NCBI RefSeq assembly: GCF_023715685.1
Contig: NZ_JAMBOQ010000005.1
Span: 248,001 to 312,000 of the forward strand
Source of the DNA: Priestia aryabhattai
Lineage (GTDB): Bacteria; Bacillota; Bacilli; Bacillales; Bacillaceae_H
Direction: 5' to 3'
Length of the DNA stretch: 64,000 nucleotides
Below are positions 30,124 through 39,100 of this stretch, piece by piece (the first letter of the stretch is position 1; the number at the start of each line of letters is the position of its first letter). Below the pieces are notes generated by a model that was given only the letters and a program-made list of their open reading frames with translations, made no database searches and was not told the origin of the DNA. The translations under genes and the position numbers were made by a program.

Positions 30124-30172
30124 ATAACAGTAGTAAAAGAGGCTGGGGCAAAAGTATTTTAGTTGAAGGAAG

Positions 30173-30223
30173 ATCCGAACGAGTTTGATTCTTGATTGAG
30201 AATCAACTTTGTTCGGATTTTTT
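30173..30223 (+). terminator. Terminator of azoR
   Basis: ATCCGAAC (30173-30180) pairs with GTTCGGAT (30211-30218). The inner TTGATTCT/GAGAATCAA extends the stem, and TTTTT follows. Confidence 0.88.
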
Positions 30224-30267
30224 CATTAGTATGGTGAATGTAGGTTTCATGTATGTAGTTACTTCTA

Positions 30268-30399
30268 GCGGTTGATTGGAGGGCAAGGCGAAGACTCCTG
30301 CGGGAAAAGCGGAATAGGTGAGACCCCGCAGGAGCGTAAGTGACGAGGAGGCTCATCGGCCGCCCGCGGAAAGCGAAGTCTTGCACGGAAATCAACCGC
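30268..30399. repeat. 132-bp palindromic Bacillus-type intergenic repeat
   Basis: GCGGTTGATT and AATCAACCGC form the ends of the element. Inside, CTCCTGCGGG (30295-30304) pairs with CCCGCAGGAG (30325-30334), and AGACT pairs with AGTCT. The GC content is well above the flanks. I recognise the interior (GAGACCCCGCAGGAGCG, CGCCCGCGGAAAGCGAAGTC) as a repeat seen many times in Bacillus genomes. It encodes no protein. The rest of the 442-bp azoR-lysR gap holds the azoR terminator and AT-rich sequence. Confidence 0.75.
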
Positions 30400-30565
30400 C
30401 GTGTAACAAGTGATCTATACTAGCTCCTTTATCCAATTTGTTCGTCTTTAGATTGAATTATGTCTCCATCTCTTCTTCATATTTTTGCTGTATATCTTAA
30501 AACATAATAGGTAAAATGAATAAATAAGGTAAAAGGTATTCGCTTTATCTATAGGAGGAGCAGAG

Positions 30566-31459
30566 ATGGATATTCGTCAGCTTAATTATTTTTTAGAAGT
30601 GGCTAAATTAAGGAGTTTTACTAAAGCATCTCAAAGTCTTCATATTTCACAACCGACCTTGAGCAAAATGGTGAAAAACTTAGAAGAAGAATTGGAAGTA
30701 GAGTTAATTGATCGGTCCGCAAGACAGATTGATTTAACGGATGCCGGGGAAGTTGTATATGTGCAAGGACAAAAAGTCATGGCATCAATTGATGAGCTTT
30801 CGACTTATTTATATGATGTGATGAATCTGAAAAAAGGGATGATTAAAATTGGAATTCCTCCATTGATTGGAGTGCTGTTCTTTCCAAAGATTATTAAAGG
30901 GTTTCAGCAGCTCTATCCCGATATCACAATTAAACTTATTGAATACGGGGCCAATCGTGTTCAAAAAGCGGTAGAAAAAGGAGAGTTAGACCTAGGTGTA
31001 GCGGTGCTTCCAGTAAATGAACATCTTTTTGATGTTAATCCTTTTATCTCTGAAAAAATGCTTTTATATGTTCATCATTCTCATCCTTTGGCCTCTAAAA
31101 CTCATGTGGAAATTAATGAACTAGTCCAAGAGAAGTTTATTTTATTTAATGAAGATTTTACGCTTCACGACCGGCTTATTCAGGAGTGTCAACAAGTGGG
31201 GTTTGAACCTAACATAGCCTATGAAAGCTCTCAATGGGATTTTATTGGTGAAATGATTGCGGAAAACTTAGGTGTATCTATCTTTCCACAATCCATTGCA
31301 GCAAAAGTGGATTCTGCTATCGTAAAAGCAGTTCCTATTACTAACCCTTCAATTTCATGGGATTTAGGATTGATTTTAAAAAAAGATAAATATATTTCAT
31401 ATGCCTCTAAACAATTCCTCCACTATATTAATGAACAGCATTCTGCTTTATATAGATAA
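30566..31459 (+). CDS. LysR-family transcriptional regulator
   Basis: This 297-residue regulator has the N-terminal helix-turn-helix LRSFTKASQSLHISQPTLSKMVKNLE and a two-lobed effector domain from about residue 90. LysR genes usually control a neighbour and themselves. The nearest candidates are the azoreductase upstream and the AhpD-like gene 136 bp downstream on the same strand. GGAGGAGC lies before the ATG. The effector cannot be read from the sequence. Confidence 0.92.
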   Translation: MDIRQLNYFLEVAKLRSFTKASQSLHISQPTLSKMVKNLEEELEVELIDRSARQIDLTDAGEVVYVQGQKVMASIDELSTYLYDVMNLKKGMIKIGIPPLIGVLFFPKIIKGFQQLYPDITIKLIEYGANRVQKAVEKGELDLGVAVLPVNEHLFDVNPFISEKMLLYVHHSHPLASKTHVEINELVQEKFILFNEDFTLHDRLIQECQQVGFEPNIAYESSQWDFIGEMIAENLGVSIFPQSIAAKVDSAIVKAVPITNPSISWDLGLILKKDKYISYASKQFLHYINEQHSALYR

Positions 31460-31490
31460 AATGCATATATTGTATTGAATATATGTATTT
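31459..31490. other. Inverted repeat after the lysR-type gene
   Basis: AAATGCATATAT and ATATATGTATTT form a 12-bp arm with one wobble around an 8-base centre. It begins at the stop codon and lies about 105 bp before the next gene. It could be a weak terminator or an operator of the LysR protein. Confidence 0.45.
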
Positions 31491-31595
31491 TACGAAAGAA
31501 AGAATGTGCGTTAAAGTAAATAGTGTAGAAAACATATACGAAAACAAACATTGATTCCGCGCGGTGTCAGTAAAAAATACGGAGGCTGATTTTAC

Positions 31596-32027
31596 ATGGC
31601 ACAAGATAGTTATCAAAAAGGTTTAGATAAATTAATGGAATATACATTAACGAGTAACGATGATATTTCGACTCATTTAAAAATTACAGAAGACTTAAAA
31701 AACCTAGCTCCTGATGTTGGGAAATATATTATTGAATTTGCCTATGGAGACATTTATTCACGACCAGGTTTAACGAATAAGCAACGAGCATTAGTTACCA
31801 TTTCATCATTGGTCACTCAGGGTACAGAGCCTCAGCTTGAGCTGCATTTAAACACAGGTTTAACAGCTGGACTAGAGCCGAATGAAATTGTGGAGAGCAT
31901 CATTCAATTAATTCCATACACAGGTTTCCCTCGCGTGTTAAATGCTTTAAGCGTAGCCAAGAAAGTATTCGCTCAGCGTGACGTGGAAGTAGAGACAGAT
32001 GAAAAAGAGCTAGTAGAAAATAAATAA
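31596..32027 (+). CDS. Carboxymuconolactone decarboxylase (AhpD-like) family protein
   Basis: This 143-residue, mostly helical protein matches the CMD family, with GLTNKQRALVTISSLVTQGTEPQLELHLNTGL-type helices and EIVESIIQLIPYTGFPRVLNAL. It lacks the CxxC of true AhpD peroxidase partners: the equivalent region reads TQGTEPQLELH. It is therefore either a decarboxylase or a related enzyme of unknown substrate. GGAGG lies before ATG 31596. The LysR gene upstream may control it. Confidence 0.82.
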   Translation: MAQDSYQKGLDKLMEYTLTSNDDISTHLKITEDLKNLAPDVGKYIIEFAYGDIYSRPGLTNKQRALVTISSLVTQGTEPQLELHLNTGLTAGLEPNEIVESIIQLIPYTGFPRVLNALSVAKKVFAQRDVEVETDEKELVENK

Positions 32028-32034
32028 TAAGCAC

Positions 32035-32067
32035 AAAAAAGACACTCTAAAAGAGCGTCTTTTTTTA
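32035..32067. terminator. Bidirectional terminator between the CMD gene and niaP
   Basis: AAAAAAGAC, CTCT, AGAG and GTCTTTTTTT form a nested stem with T tracts on both strands. It overlaps the niaP stop codon. Confidence 0.88.
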
Positions 32068-33267
32068 TGCGAGCTGTTTTTGTTTGGTTTCTTTTCCTAG
32101 AAAAACAACCGAACCGACACCGATTAAAATAGCTGCACAAAAGATTGAGAACGTAACGGTTAAAGACGCACCTTGCGTTGACATATACCCAACTAACAGC
32201 GGCCCTAAGATTCCTCCGATTCGTCCAAAAGAAGCGGCCATTCCAGCTCCTGTGCCTCGAATAGATGTCGGGTATTGCTCAGGTGTATACGCGTATAAAG
32301 CTCCCCAAGCGCCTAAGTTGAAGAAAGACAACAGCATACCTGCTGTTAGCAGCAGCCAAAGTGACTCCGCATTTCCAAAGATATATGCACTGGCAGCCGT
32401 ACCTAACAAATATGTGACCAATACGAATTTTCGGCCCATGCGTTCAATAAACCAAGCAGCCGTATAATAGCCAGGAAGTTGAGCTAATGTCATAATCAAT
32501 ACATATTCAAAGCTTTTGATTAAGCTAAATCCTTTAATGACCATGACGCTAGGTAGCCATAAAAACATGCCGTAATATGAAAATACAACGCAAAACCACA
32601 GAACCCACAGCATAATGGTAGATTGACGATAAGGCTTAGACCACACGCTTCTTACATTGTCCGCAATCGACGGTTTCTTTTCCTTTGTCGCTTCCACAAA
32701 TTGAGGAGAATCGGGCAGTTTAATGCGCAAATAAACGGCATAAAACGCTGGAATAGCGGTTAGGATAAGCGCTAACTGCCACCCGTAAGCTGGAATCACA
32801 AAGTAAGAAATAAGCGCTGCCAGTAGCCAGCCAAACGCCCAAAAACTTTCTAACAGCACGACTACTTTACCGCGTTTTTCCGGCGCTACGGTCTCAGAAA
32901 CAAGTGTAGAAGCAACTGGAAGCTCTCCTCCTAAACCCATTCCAATTAAAAATCGAAATACTAAAAAAGCAGCAAGGGTAGTAGTAAGAGCTGAAAGACC
33001 GCTTGCCACTGAAAAAAGAACAAGAGTCACAATAAAAACGGTTTTTCGTCCAATTCGATCAGCGAGTAATCCAAACACCAAAGCTCCAACGGCCATTCCA
33101 ATCGAGTTGACGCTGCCTATCCAACTCATTTCAGTAGGGGAAAGCCCCCATTCAGCGTGAAGAGCTGCAATGATAAAAGACAAAATGCCAACATCCATTG
33201 CATCGAAGAGCCATCCTAGTCCTGCGATGCCAAGAAGCTGACGTTCTGATAATTGTTTTGTTTTCAT
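32065..33267 (-). CDS. niaP: Niacin/nicotinamide transporter NiaP (MFS, YceI-like)
   Basis: This 400-residue major facilitator has 12 predicted transmembrane helices. It matches B. subtilis NiaP (YceI) closely from memory: the start RQLLGIAGLGWLFDAMDVG, the loop motif GLLADRIGRKTVF, and FNLGAWGALYAYTPEQYPT. It should import nicotinic acid across the cytoplasmic membrane for NAD salvage. AGGAGGAAGAC precedes ATG 33267. A palindrome like the NiaR operator lies within its promoter, which supports the niacin assignment. Confidence 0.9.
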   Translation of the reverse strand: MKTKQLSERQLLGIAGLGWLFDAMDVGILSFIIAALHAEWGLSPTEMSWIGSVNSIGMAVGALVFGLLADRIGRKTVFIVTLVLFSVASGLSALTTTLAAFLVFRFLIGMGLGGELPVASTLVSETVAPEKRGKVVVLLESFWAFGWLLAALISYFVIPAYGWQLALILTAIPAFYAVYLRIKLPDSPQFVEATKEKKPSIADNVRSVWSKPYRQSTIMLWVLWFCVVFSYYGMFLWLPSVMVIKGFSLIKSFEYVLIMTLAQLPGYYTAAWFIERMGRKFVLVTYLLGTAASAYIFGNAESLWLLLTAGMLLSFFNLGAWGALYAYTPEQYPTSIRGTGAGMAASFGRIGGILGPLLVGYMSTQGASLTVTFSIFCAAILIGVGSVVFLGKETKQKQLA

Positions 33268-33300
33268 GTCTTCCTCCTAGAAGCAAAGAATTTTGCTTTA

Positions 33301-33329
33301 AGTTTACACCTGTCTTGACATAATGTCAC
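33301..33329 (-). promoter_or_regulatory. niaP promoter with candidate NiaR operator
   Basis: On the minus strand GTGACA (plus 33324-33329), 17 bp, then TAAACT (plus 33301-33306) form a good promoter. The spacer and -10 region contain TACACCTGTC-TT-GACATAATGT (plus 33305-33326), an imperfect palindrome. Its left half, as I recall, matches the NiaR (YrxA) half-site. Confidence 0.65.
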
Positions 33330-33359
33330 GTCTATTTTAAAGAAAAACTCAAACGGAAA

Positions 33360-33385
33360 AGCTCTATACCTAATGGTATAGAGCT
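33360..33385 (-). terminator. Terminator after the SDR gene
   Basis: AGCTCTATACC and GGTATAGAGCT form a perfect 11-bp stem with a 4-base loop. On the minus strand it is followed by TTTCCG; on the plus strand by AATTTTATTTT. Confidence 0.82.
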
Positions 33386-33395
33386 AATTTTATTT

Positions 33396-34190
33396 TCACA
33401 TTTTATCGTAAAGCATTTTTCCAGGCCATGTATAAGCCATATGACCGCCGTCTACAGTAATGCAATCACCTGTTACATACGAGCTGTCATCGGATGCTAA
33501 AAATAATACAGCACCGGCTACTTCTTCCGGTTTGCCTAGACGGCCCATCGGATCGACCCATTCATATGCTTTTCTGAATTTTTTTCCTTCTTCAGAGCCT
33601 GATAAATCATCAAGAAGAGGTGTTTCGATTGTTCCAGGAGCAATTGAGTTAACGCGAATACCTTCACGAGCGTAGTCAATTGCCATGCTTCTTGTTAAGT
33701 TAGTAATAGCACCTTTGGCCGCATTATAGCCAGAACGGTCTAAGTCTGCTGCTAATCCGGATACGGATGAATTATTAATAATCGATCCGCCATTTTCTAA
33801 CATCAGCGGAATAACGTATTTGCTTACAAGAAATGTTCCGCGTAAATCTACCGACATTAAGCGATCCCAAAGTTCTACTGGATATTCGTGAAGCTTGCCG
33901 CCTTCTGTGTCTGTCCCCGCATTATTAAAAAGAATGTCCACTTTTCCAAATTTCTTTTCAATTTCCGCTGTGAACTCTTTTACTTTCTCTTCTTCAGCTA
34001 CATCGATATAGTAGGCGTATGCTTCACCGCCAGCGTCTTTAATTTCTTGTGCTACTTTTTTTACACCGTCTAAATTAATATCGGCACAAATAACAACCGC
34101 GCCTTCTTTCGCAAAGCGTTCAGCAGTTGCTTTTCCTATGCCAGAGCTTGACCCTGTAATAACAGCAATTTTTGTTTCTAGACGTCCCAA
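33396..34190 (-). CDS. Short-chain dehydrogenase/reductase
   Basis: This 264-residue classical SDR has the coenzyme site VITGSSSGIGKATAERF, the Asp after beta-2 (CADIN) that favours NAD, the structural NNAG, catalytic Ser in NNSSVSG, and the active site SGYNAAKGA. It ends in an unusual tail, TWPGKMLYDKM. The substrate is unknown. It lies alone between terminators, divergent from the DUF502 gene. GGAGGG lies before ATG 34190. Confidence 0.9.
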   Translation of the reverse strand: MGRLETKIAVITGSSSGIGKATAERFAKEGAVVICADINLDGVKKVAQEIKDAGGEAYAYYIDVAEEEKVKEFTAEIEKKFGKVDILFNNAGTDTEGGKLHEYPVELWDRLMSVDLRGTFLVSKYVIPLMLENGGSIINNSSVSGLAADLDRSGYNAAKGAITNLTRSMAIDYAREGIRVNSIAPGTIETPLLDDLSGSEEGKKFRKAYEWVDPMGRLGKPEEVAGAVLFLASDDSSYVTGDCITVDGGHMAYTWPGKMLYDKM

Positions 34191-34361
34191 TTGTATCCCT
34201 CCGCAAAAATAGGTATATAAGTATGTATGTTCATGTACCCATCTATTATTTTGATAAAACGTCGCTAGTTTATACGTATGTGAATAAGAATAAAAAGGCG
34301 CAGCGAAAACAAATCCATTGTATAATGAACAGCAGTATGTCAGAAAAGATGAGGTGTTTGC

Positions 34362-34946
34362 ATGAAAGCAATCATAAAAAGTTTTATTAATGGACTCTTA
34401 ACGATTGTCCCTATTATCCTTGTTATTTATATTTTGGTAAGAGTGTTTAATTTTTTAGACAGCATTTTAGGGAACGTATTGAAGCCCTATATGAAGCAAG
34501 ATTATATACCTGGGATCGGAATCTTGGCGACTCTTGTCTTAATTACCTTCTTAGGATGGTTATCTACTCGTTTTTTCGCGGGGAAAATTATTAACTTAAT
34601 TGATCGATTGTTAGAAAAAATACCGCTTGTTAAAACGCTATATAGTGTCATTAAAGATACATTTCAATCTTTTCTTGGAGAGAAAAAATCCTTTTCAAAA
34701 GTAGCTTTAGTGACGATGCCAGGCACGTCAATGAAAGTCATAGGGTTTGTGACGTCTGAAGAGGTAGAAGAGGTTATTCACTCATTAAAAGACCATGTAG
34801 CCGTCTATGTCCCCCAAACTTTTCAAGTAGCCGGTTTTACTTTTTTGGTTCCAAAAGAAGAAATTGAGTGGTTAGATATTAAGCCGGAAGAAGCAATGAA
34901 GTTCGTGTTATCTGGGGGAGTATCTAGTTCGAAAACAGAAAAATAA
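34362..34946 (+). CDS. DUF502 membrane protein
   Basis: This 194-residue protein has two N-terminal transmembrane helices (about residues 8-30 and 48-68) and a cytosolic C-terminal region. It carries the DUF502 motifs IPLVKTLYSVIKDTFQSF and VYVPQTFQVAGFTFLVPKEEI. The function of this widespread bacterial family is not known. GATGAGGTG lies before the ATG. It is monocistronic, with a bidirectional terminator shared with the converging yerO. Confidence 0.88.
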   Translation: MKAIIKSFINGLLTIVPIILVIYILVRVFNFLDSILGNVLKPYMKQDYIPGIGILATLVLITFLGWLSTRFFAGKIINLIDRLLEKIPLVKTLYSVIKDTFQSFLGEKKSFSKVALVTMPGTSMKVIGFVTSEEVEEVIHSLKDHVAVYVPQTFQVAGFTFLVPKEEIEWLDIKPEEAMKFVLSGGVSSSKTEK

Positions 34947-34976
34947 CAGAAGGCTTGTTGAAGCCTTCTGTTATTT
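34941..34976. terminator. Bidirectional terminator between the DUF502 gene and yerO
   Basis: AAATAACAGAAGGCTT and AAGCCTTCTGTTATTTTT form a perfect 16-bp stem with a 4-base loop. It overlaps both gene ends. Confidence 0.93.
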
Positions 34977-35843
34977 TTGTTGGAGTAGGACTGTTAAAAG
35001 ATTAAGTGGTTCTTCTAATGTCTTAAGCTCTGTTAAATTTCTAATCATGCCTTTTACAATAGCGGCGGTAGGCTTATCTTTTTTTAGCTCCGTTTTTAAA
35101 ATGTGAAAGCTGTCTGCATGCTCTTCAGAAATATGATCGCTGGTGTCTAACAGCTGTTTAATTTCCTCGATAGCTTGTTTTAATTGCTCATTTTTACTTA
35201 GAAAAGTCATTCGTTCCTTTCCGTATATGTCTTCACCAAAAGAAGCAGGAATAAGGGGACGAGGTTGTTTAGTTAATAAATCTTCTACTAATACATCAAC
35301 TCGGTCCATTATGTACTGCGCGACTTCTTTAAAGGTAAGTTCATATTGATTGAAGATAATAATTTCTAAAAAAGACTGATGAATACCTTCAATCATTTTT
35401 GTTAAATCCGAGATATAAGGCGTTACTTCTTCTCCGTATACGCTAACGAGACTTTTGCAGTGAAAGTAAAACGTTTCTCGCTGCATTTTATGAACAAAGT
35501 TCTCCACGTCTTTATTGAATGGAATAGACTTTTCACGGATTTGCATGATAATAAAATCTCTGTGCTCCGTAATAAATTCATAGAAATAGATGAGCTGATT
35601 CATATAGCGGCTGCGAGCATCGTTTACTGCCTCGTCGAGAGCATAAACAGAGCTAAAAAGCTTTTCATAGTAAAAGTTTAGAATCGATAATAAAAGTGCA
35701 TCCTTAGATTTAAAGTGCAGGTAAAACGCGCCTTTAGAAATATTGCATTCATCTACAATTTCTTGCACAGAGGTAGCATTAAATCCTTTTTTTGCAAAAA
35801 GCTTAATCGCTGCTTCAATTATTCTTTTTTCTTTTTCTTTCAA
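34971..35843 (-). CDS. yerO: TetR-family repressor YerO
   Basis: This 290-residue protein is long for TetR. The N-terminal DNA-binding domain has IIEAAIKLFAKKGFNATSVQEIVDECNISKGAFYLHFKSK (residues about 8-50). The ligand domain is extended by an extra C-terminal helical part. It is divergent from an RND exporter gene, exactly as yerO and swrC (yerP) are arranged in B. subtilis. Twin palindromes on the swrC promoter are its likely targets. GGAGGTAG lies before ATG 35843. Confidence 0.9.
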   Translation of the reverse strand: MKEKEKRIIEAAIKLFAKKGFNATSVQEIVDECNISKGAFYLHFKSKDALLLSILNFYYEKLFSSVYALDEAVNDARSRYMNQLIYFYEFITEHRDFIIMQIREKSIPFNKDVENFVHKMQRETFYFHCKSLVSVYGEEVTPYISDLTKMIEGIHQSFLEIIIFNQYELTFKEVAQYIMDRVDVLVEDLLTKQPRPLIPASFGEDIYGKERMTFLSKNEQLKQAIEEIKQLLDTSDHISEEHADSFHILKTELKKDKPTAAIVKGMIRNLTELKTLEEPLNLLTVLLQQK

Positions 35844-36020
35844 GTATTCTACCTCCTTTATTGAACAATTTGGCCATTCATTTCGTTAGATAATAGTATC
35901 ATACACTAAAAAAGATAAAGAGATATATCAAAGTTAAGACCGAGAGTCAGTTCCTTTAAAAAACGATTTATCGTAAATATGTCTTTATTATGAACATGTC
36001 AGGAGAGAGCCTGCTTAGGG

Positions 36021-36074
36021 TTGACACTGACTAGTTAGTCATTTATATTTTAAGTTGTTGTGACCGATCAGTCA
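36021..36074 (+). promoter_or_regulatory. swrC promoter with twin palindromic operators
   Basis: TTGACA (36021-36026), 17 bp, TATATT (36044-36049) is a near-consensus promoter. TGACTAGTTAGTCA (36028-36041) fills the spacer, and TGACCGATCAGTCA (36061-36074) lies just after the start point. Both 14-bp palindromes share TGAC-N6-GTCA ends and are 33 bp apart centre to centre, about three helical turns. YerO is the expected binder. Confidence 0.8.
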
Positions 36075-36112
36075 ATTTTATTAGTATACATATATTTGAA
36101 GGAGGATATGCA

Positions 36113-39100
36113 TTGGGGAAGTTTATTAAATTTTCATTGAAAAATAAATTTGCAGTATGGCTGTTAACACTCTTTGTCATTATTGCAGGGCTGTATTCAG
36201 GATTTAATATGAAGCTAGAGACCATTCCTGATATTTCAACGCCTGTTGTAACAGTCAGTGCAACTTATCCGGGAGCCACTCCGGAACAAGTGGCAGACAA
36301 GGTGAGTAAGCCCATTGAACAAAAGCTTCAGGGACTAAGCGGTGTTGACACAGTTAGCTCGTCTTCTTATGAAAATATGGCTACCATTCAAGTTGAATAT
36401 GGTTTTAGTAAAAATATGGAGAAGGCAGAAGACGAAGTTAGACGAGCTCTTTCAAACGTCGATCTGCCAAATGATGTAGAGGAACCAAATGTTTCAAGAC
36501 AAAGCATTAGTGATTTTCCGATTATTTCATTAAGTGTTTCAGATGATAAAAAATCATTAGAAGAATTAACGAAGTATGTAAAAAATACCGTTGTTCCACA
36601 AGTTGAAAAAGTGCAAGGGATTTCTTCGGTCAGCGTGTCAGGAGAACAAGTTGAAGAAGCGGAACTTGTATTCAAACAAGACAAGCTCAAGCAGCTGGGA
36701 CTCGATGAAGATACGGTGAAAAAGCTTATCCAAGCATCTGATGCAAAAGTGCCGGCGGGTACTTATACGATGGATGGATCTCAGAAATCTGTTGTGGTAG
36801 ACGGAAAGATGACAACAGAAAAAGATTTGGAAAACTTAGAGATTCCAGCTGTGCCTAGTCAAGGAGCTGCTCAAGGTCAGCAACAAGGAATGAGCCAACA
36901 GCAGGCACCTTCCGCAGCTTCTATTCCAACTGTGAAATTAAAAGAAATTGCGGATATTAAAGTGACGGGGAAAGCAGAATCCATTTCTCGCACGAACGGC
37001 AAACCTTCAATTGCTGTGCAAGTTGTTAAAGCAACAGATGCTAACACAGTAAACGTGGTAAATGATATTAAAGAAAAAATGAATAGCCTAGAAAAGAAAA
37101 ATAAAGACCTTCACGTTGACAATATTTTTGATCAAGGTAAACCGATTGAAGATTCTGTTCATACGATGCTAAATAAAGCCATTATTGGTGCGGTCTTTGC
37201 GGTTATTATCATTCTTTTATTTTTACGTGATATTCGTTCAACGGTTATTGCCGTTATTTCGATTCCGCTTTCGCTATTAATCGCCATTTTAGCGCTCAAA
37301 TCAATGGATATCTCTTTAAATATTATGACGCTTGGGGCGATGACTGTAGCCATCGGAAGGGTTGTAGATGATTCCATTGTCGTTATTGAAAATATCTACC
37401 GCCGCATGGCTTATCAGGAAGAAAAGCTTAAAGGAAAAGATTTAATTGTCGCTGCGACGAAAGAAATGTTTGTTCCGATTTTCTCTTCTACAGTCGTAAC
37501 CGTGGCCGTATTTTTACCGTTAGGTCTAGTAGAAGGGCCAGTAGGAGAGCTATTCTTACCGTTTGCGTTAACGGTTGTTTTTGCACTGTTAGCCTCACTG
37601 CTAGTAGCAGTAACACTCGTGCCAATGCTTGCTCATTCGTTATTTAAAACAAATGTAAAAGTAAAAGAAGAAAAGCCAAGCAAGCTAGCGCATGGATACA
37701 AGCGAATCTTGAACTGGACGTTAAACCATAAGCTTATTTCCTTTGGGTTAGCCTTATTACTATTAGTAGGAAGCTTATTCTTAGTTCCTTCTATTGGCGT
37801 GAGCTTCTTGTCATCCGATCAAGAAAAAACGCTGACGCTTACGTATACACCGAAAGCTGGACAGTCTCAAAGCGATGTAGAAAAAGCAGCGAATCGTGCA
37901 GAAGCGTACTTGATGAAACGCGATGGCGTCAAAACGGTTCAGTATTCGTTCGGTGAAGGTAACTCTTTTAATCCGGGAAGCAAAAATAATGTTTTAACAT
38001 TTGTGCAATATGACGAGGATACAAAAAACTTTGATAAAGAGCAGGATAAAGTATTAAAAGCTCTTAATAAACAAGCGAACCAAGGTGAATGGGGCTCAAT
38101 GAATACGGCGTCTAGCGGCAGCAATAATTCATTAAACGTCCTTATTTACGGAGATAGCTTAGATGAAATTAAACCTTATGCTGATAAAGTTCAGCGCGTT
38201 TTAGAAAAACATAAAGAACTAAAAAATGTCGATTCTACGCTTTCAGATACGTTTGATGAATATACGTTAGTACCGAACCAAAAGAAAGCAGCTGAACTTG
38301 GCTTGTCTGCTAGTCAAATCGGCATGCAAATTTCGAATCTTGGACAGCGTGAAGTATTAACGACCATTCGAAAAGACGGAAACGAAATTAACGTATATCT
38401 TCCAAAAGAAAAAGAGGATTTCTCTACTTTTGCGGAACTTTCAAGCACAAAAGTGACCTCTCAAACTGGACAGGAAGTTACATTAAATGAAGTTGTAGAT
38501 ATTAAAAAAGGGAAAACATCGAATACGGTAACTCGCCGTGATAATAAAATTTATGCAGAGGTAAGTGCTGATATTAAGAGTGACGATGTAGGTGGCGTTT
38601 CTTCTAACGTCCAAAAAGAAGTGAAAAAAATTGATTTGCCAAGTGATATGGATATTAACTTTGGCGGAGCATCAGAGCAAATTAATGACTCATTTAGTCA
38701 ATTAGGAATTGCCATGCTTGCAGCCATTGGTATCGTGTATTTCGTACTTGTACTAACATTTGGTGGAGGTTTAGCGCCATTTGCTATCTTATTCTCACTT
38801 CCATTTACGCTGATTGGTGCGCTAGTGGCGCTTTTAATCTCTGGGGAAACGATTAGTATTTCTTCGATGATTGGAGCTCTTATGCTCATTGGGATTGTTG
38901 TAACAAATGCGATTGTCCTGATTGACCGCGTGATTCATAAAGAGCAAGAAGGTCTTTCAACGCGTGAAGCTTTACTAGAAGCTGGAATGACACGTCTTCG
39001 TCCAATCTTAATGACAGCTATTGCAACGATTGGTGCACTGCTTCCATTAGCTTTTGGATTTGAAGGTGGAGGCCTTATTTCAAAAGGGCTAGGGGTTACG

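Noticed and set aside
32084..32467. 127-residue plus-strand ORF inside niaP
   Set aside because: It is Pro-rich antisense of transmembrane helices and has no start signal. NiaP is clearly the real gene.
34172..34390. 72-residue plus-strand ORF in the SDR-DUF502 gap
   Set aside because: It overlaps both neighbouring starts, has low-complexity sequence and no ribosome-binding site. The region is the divergent promoter.
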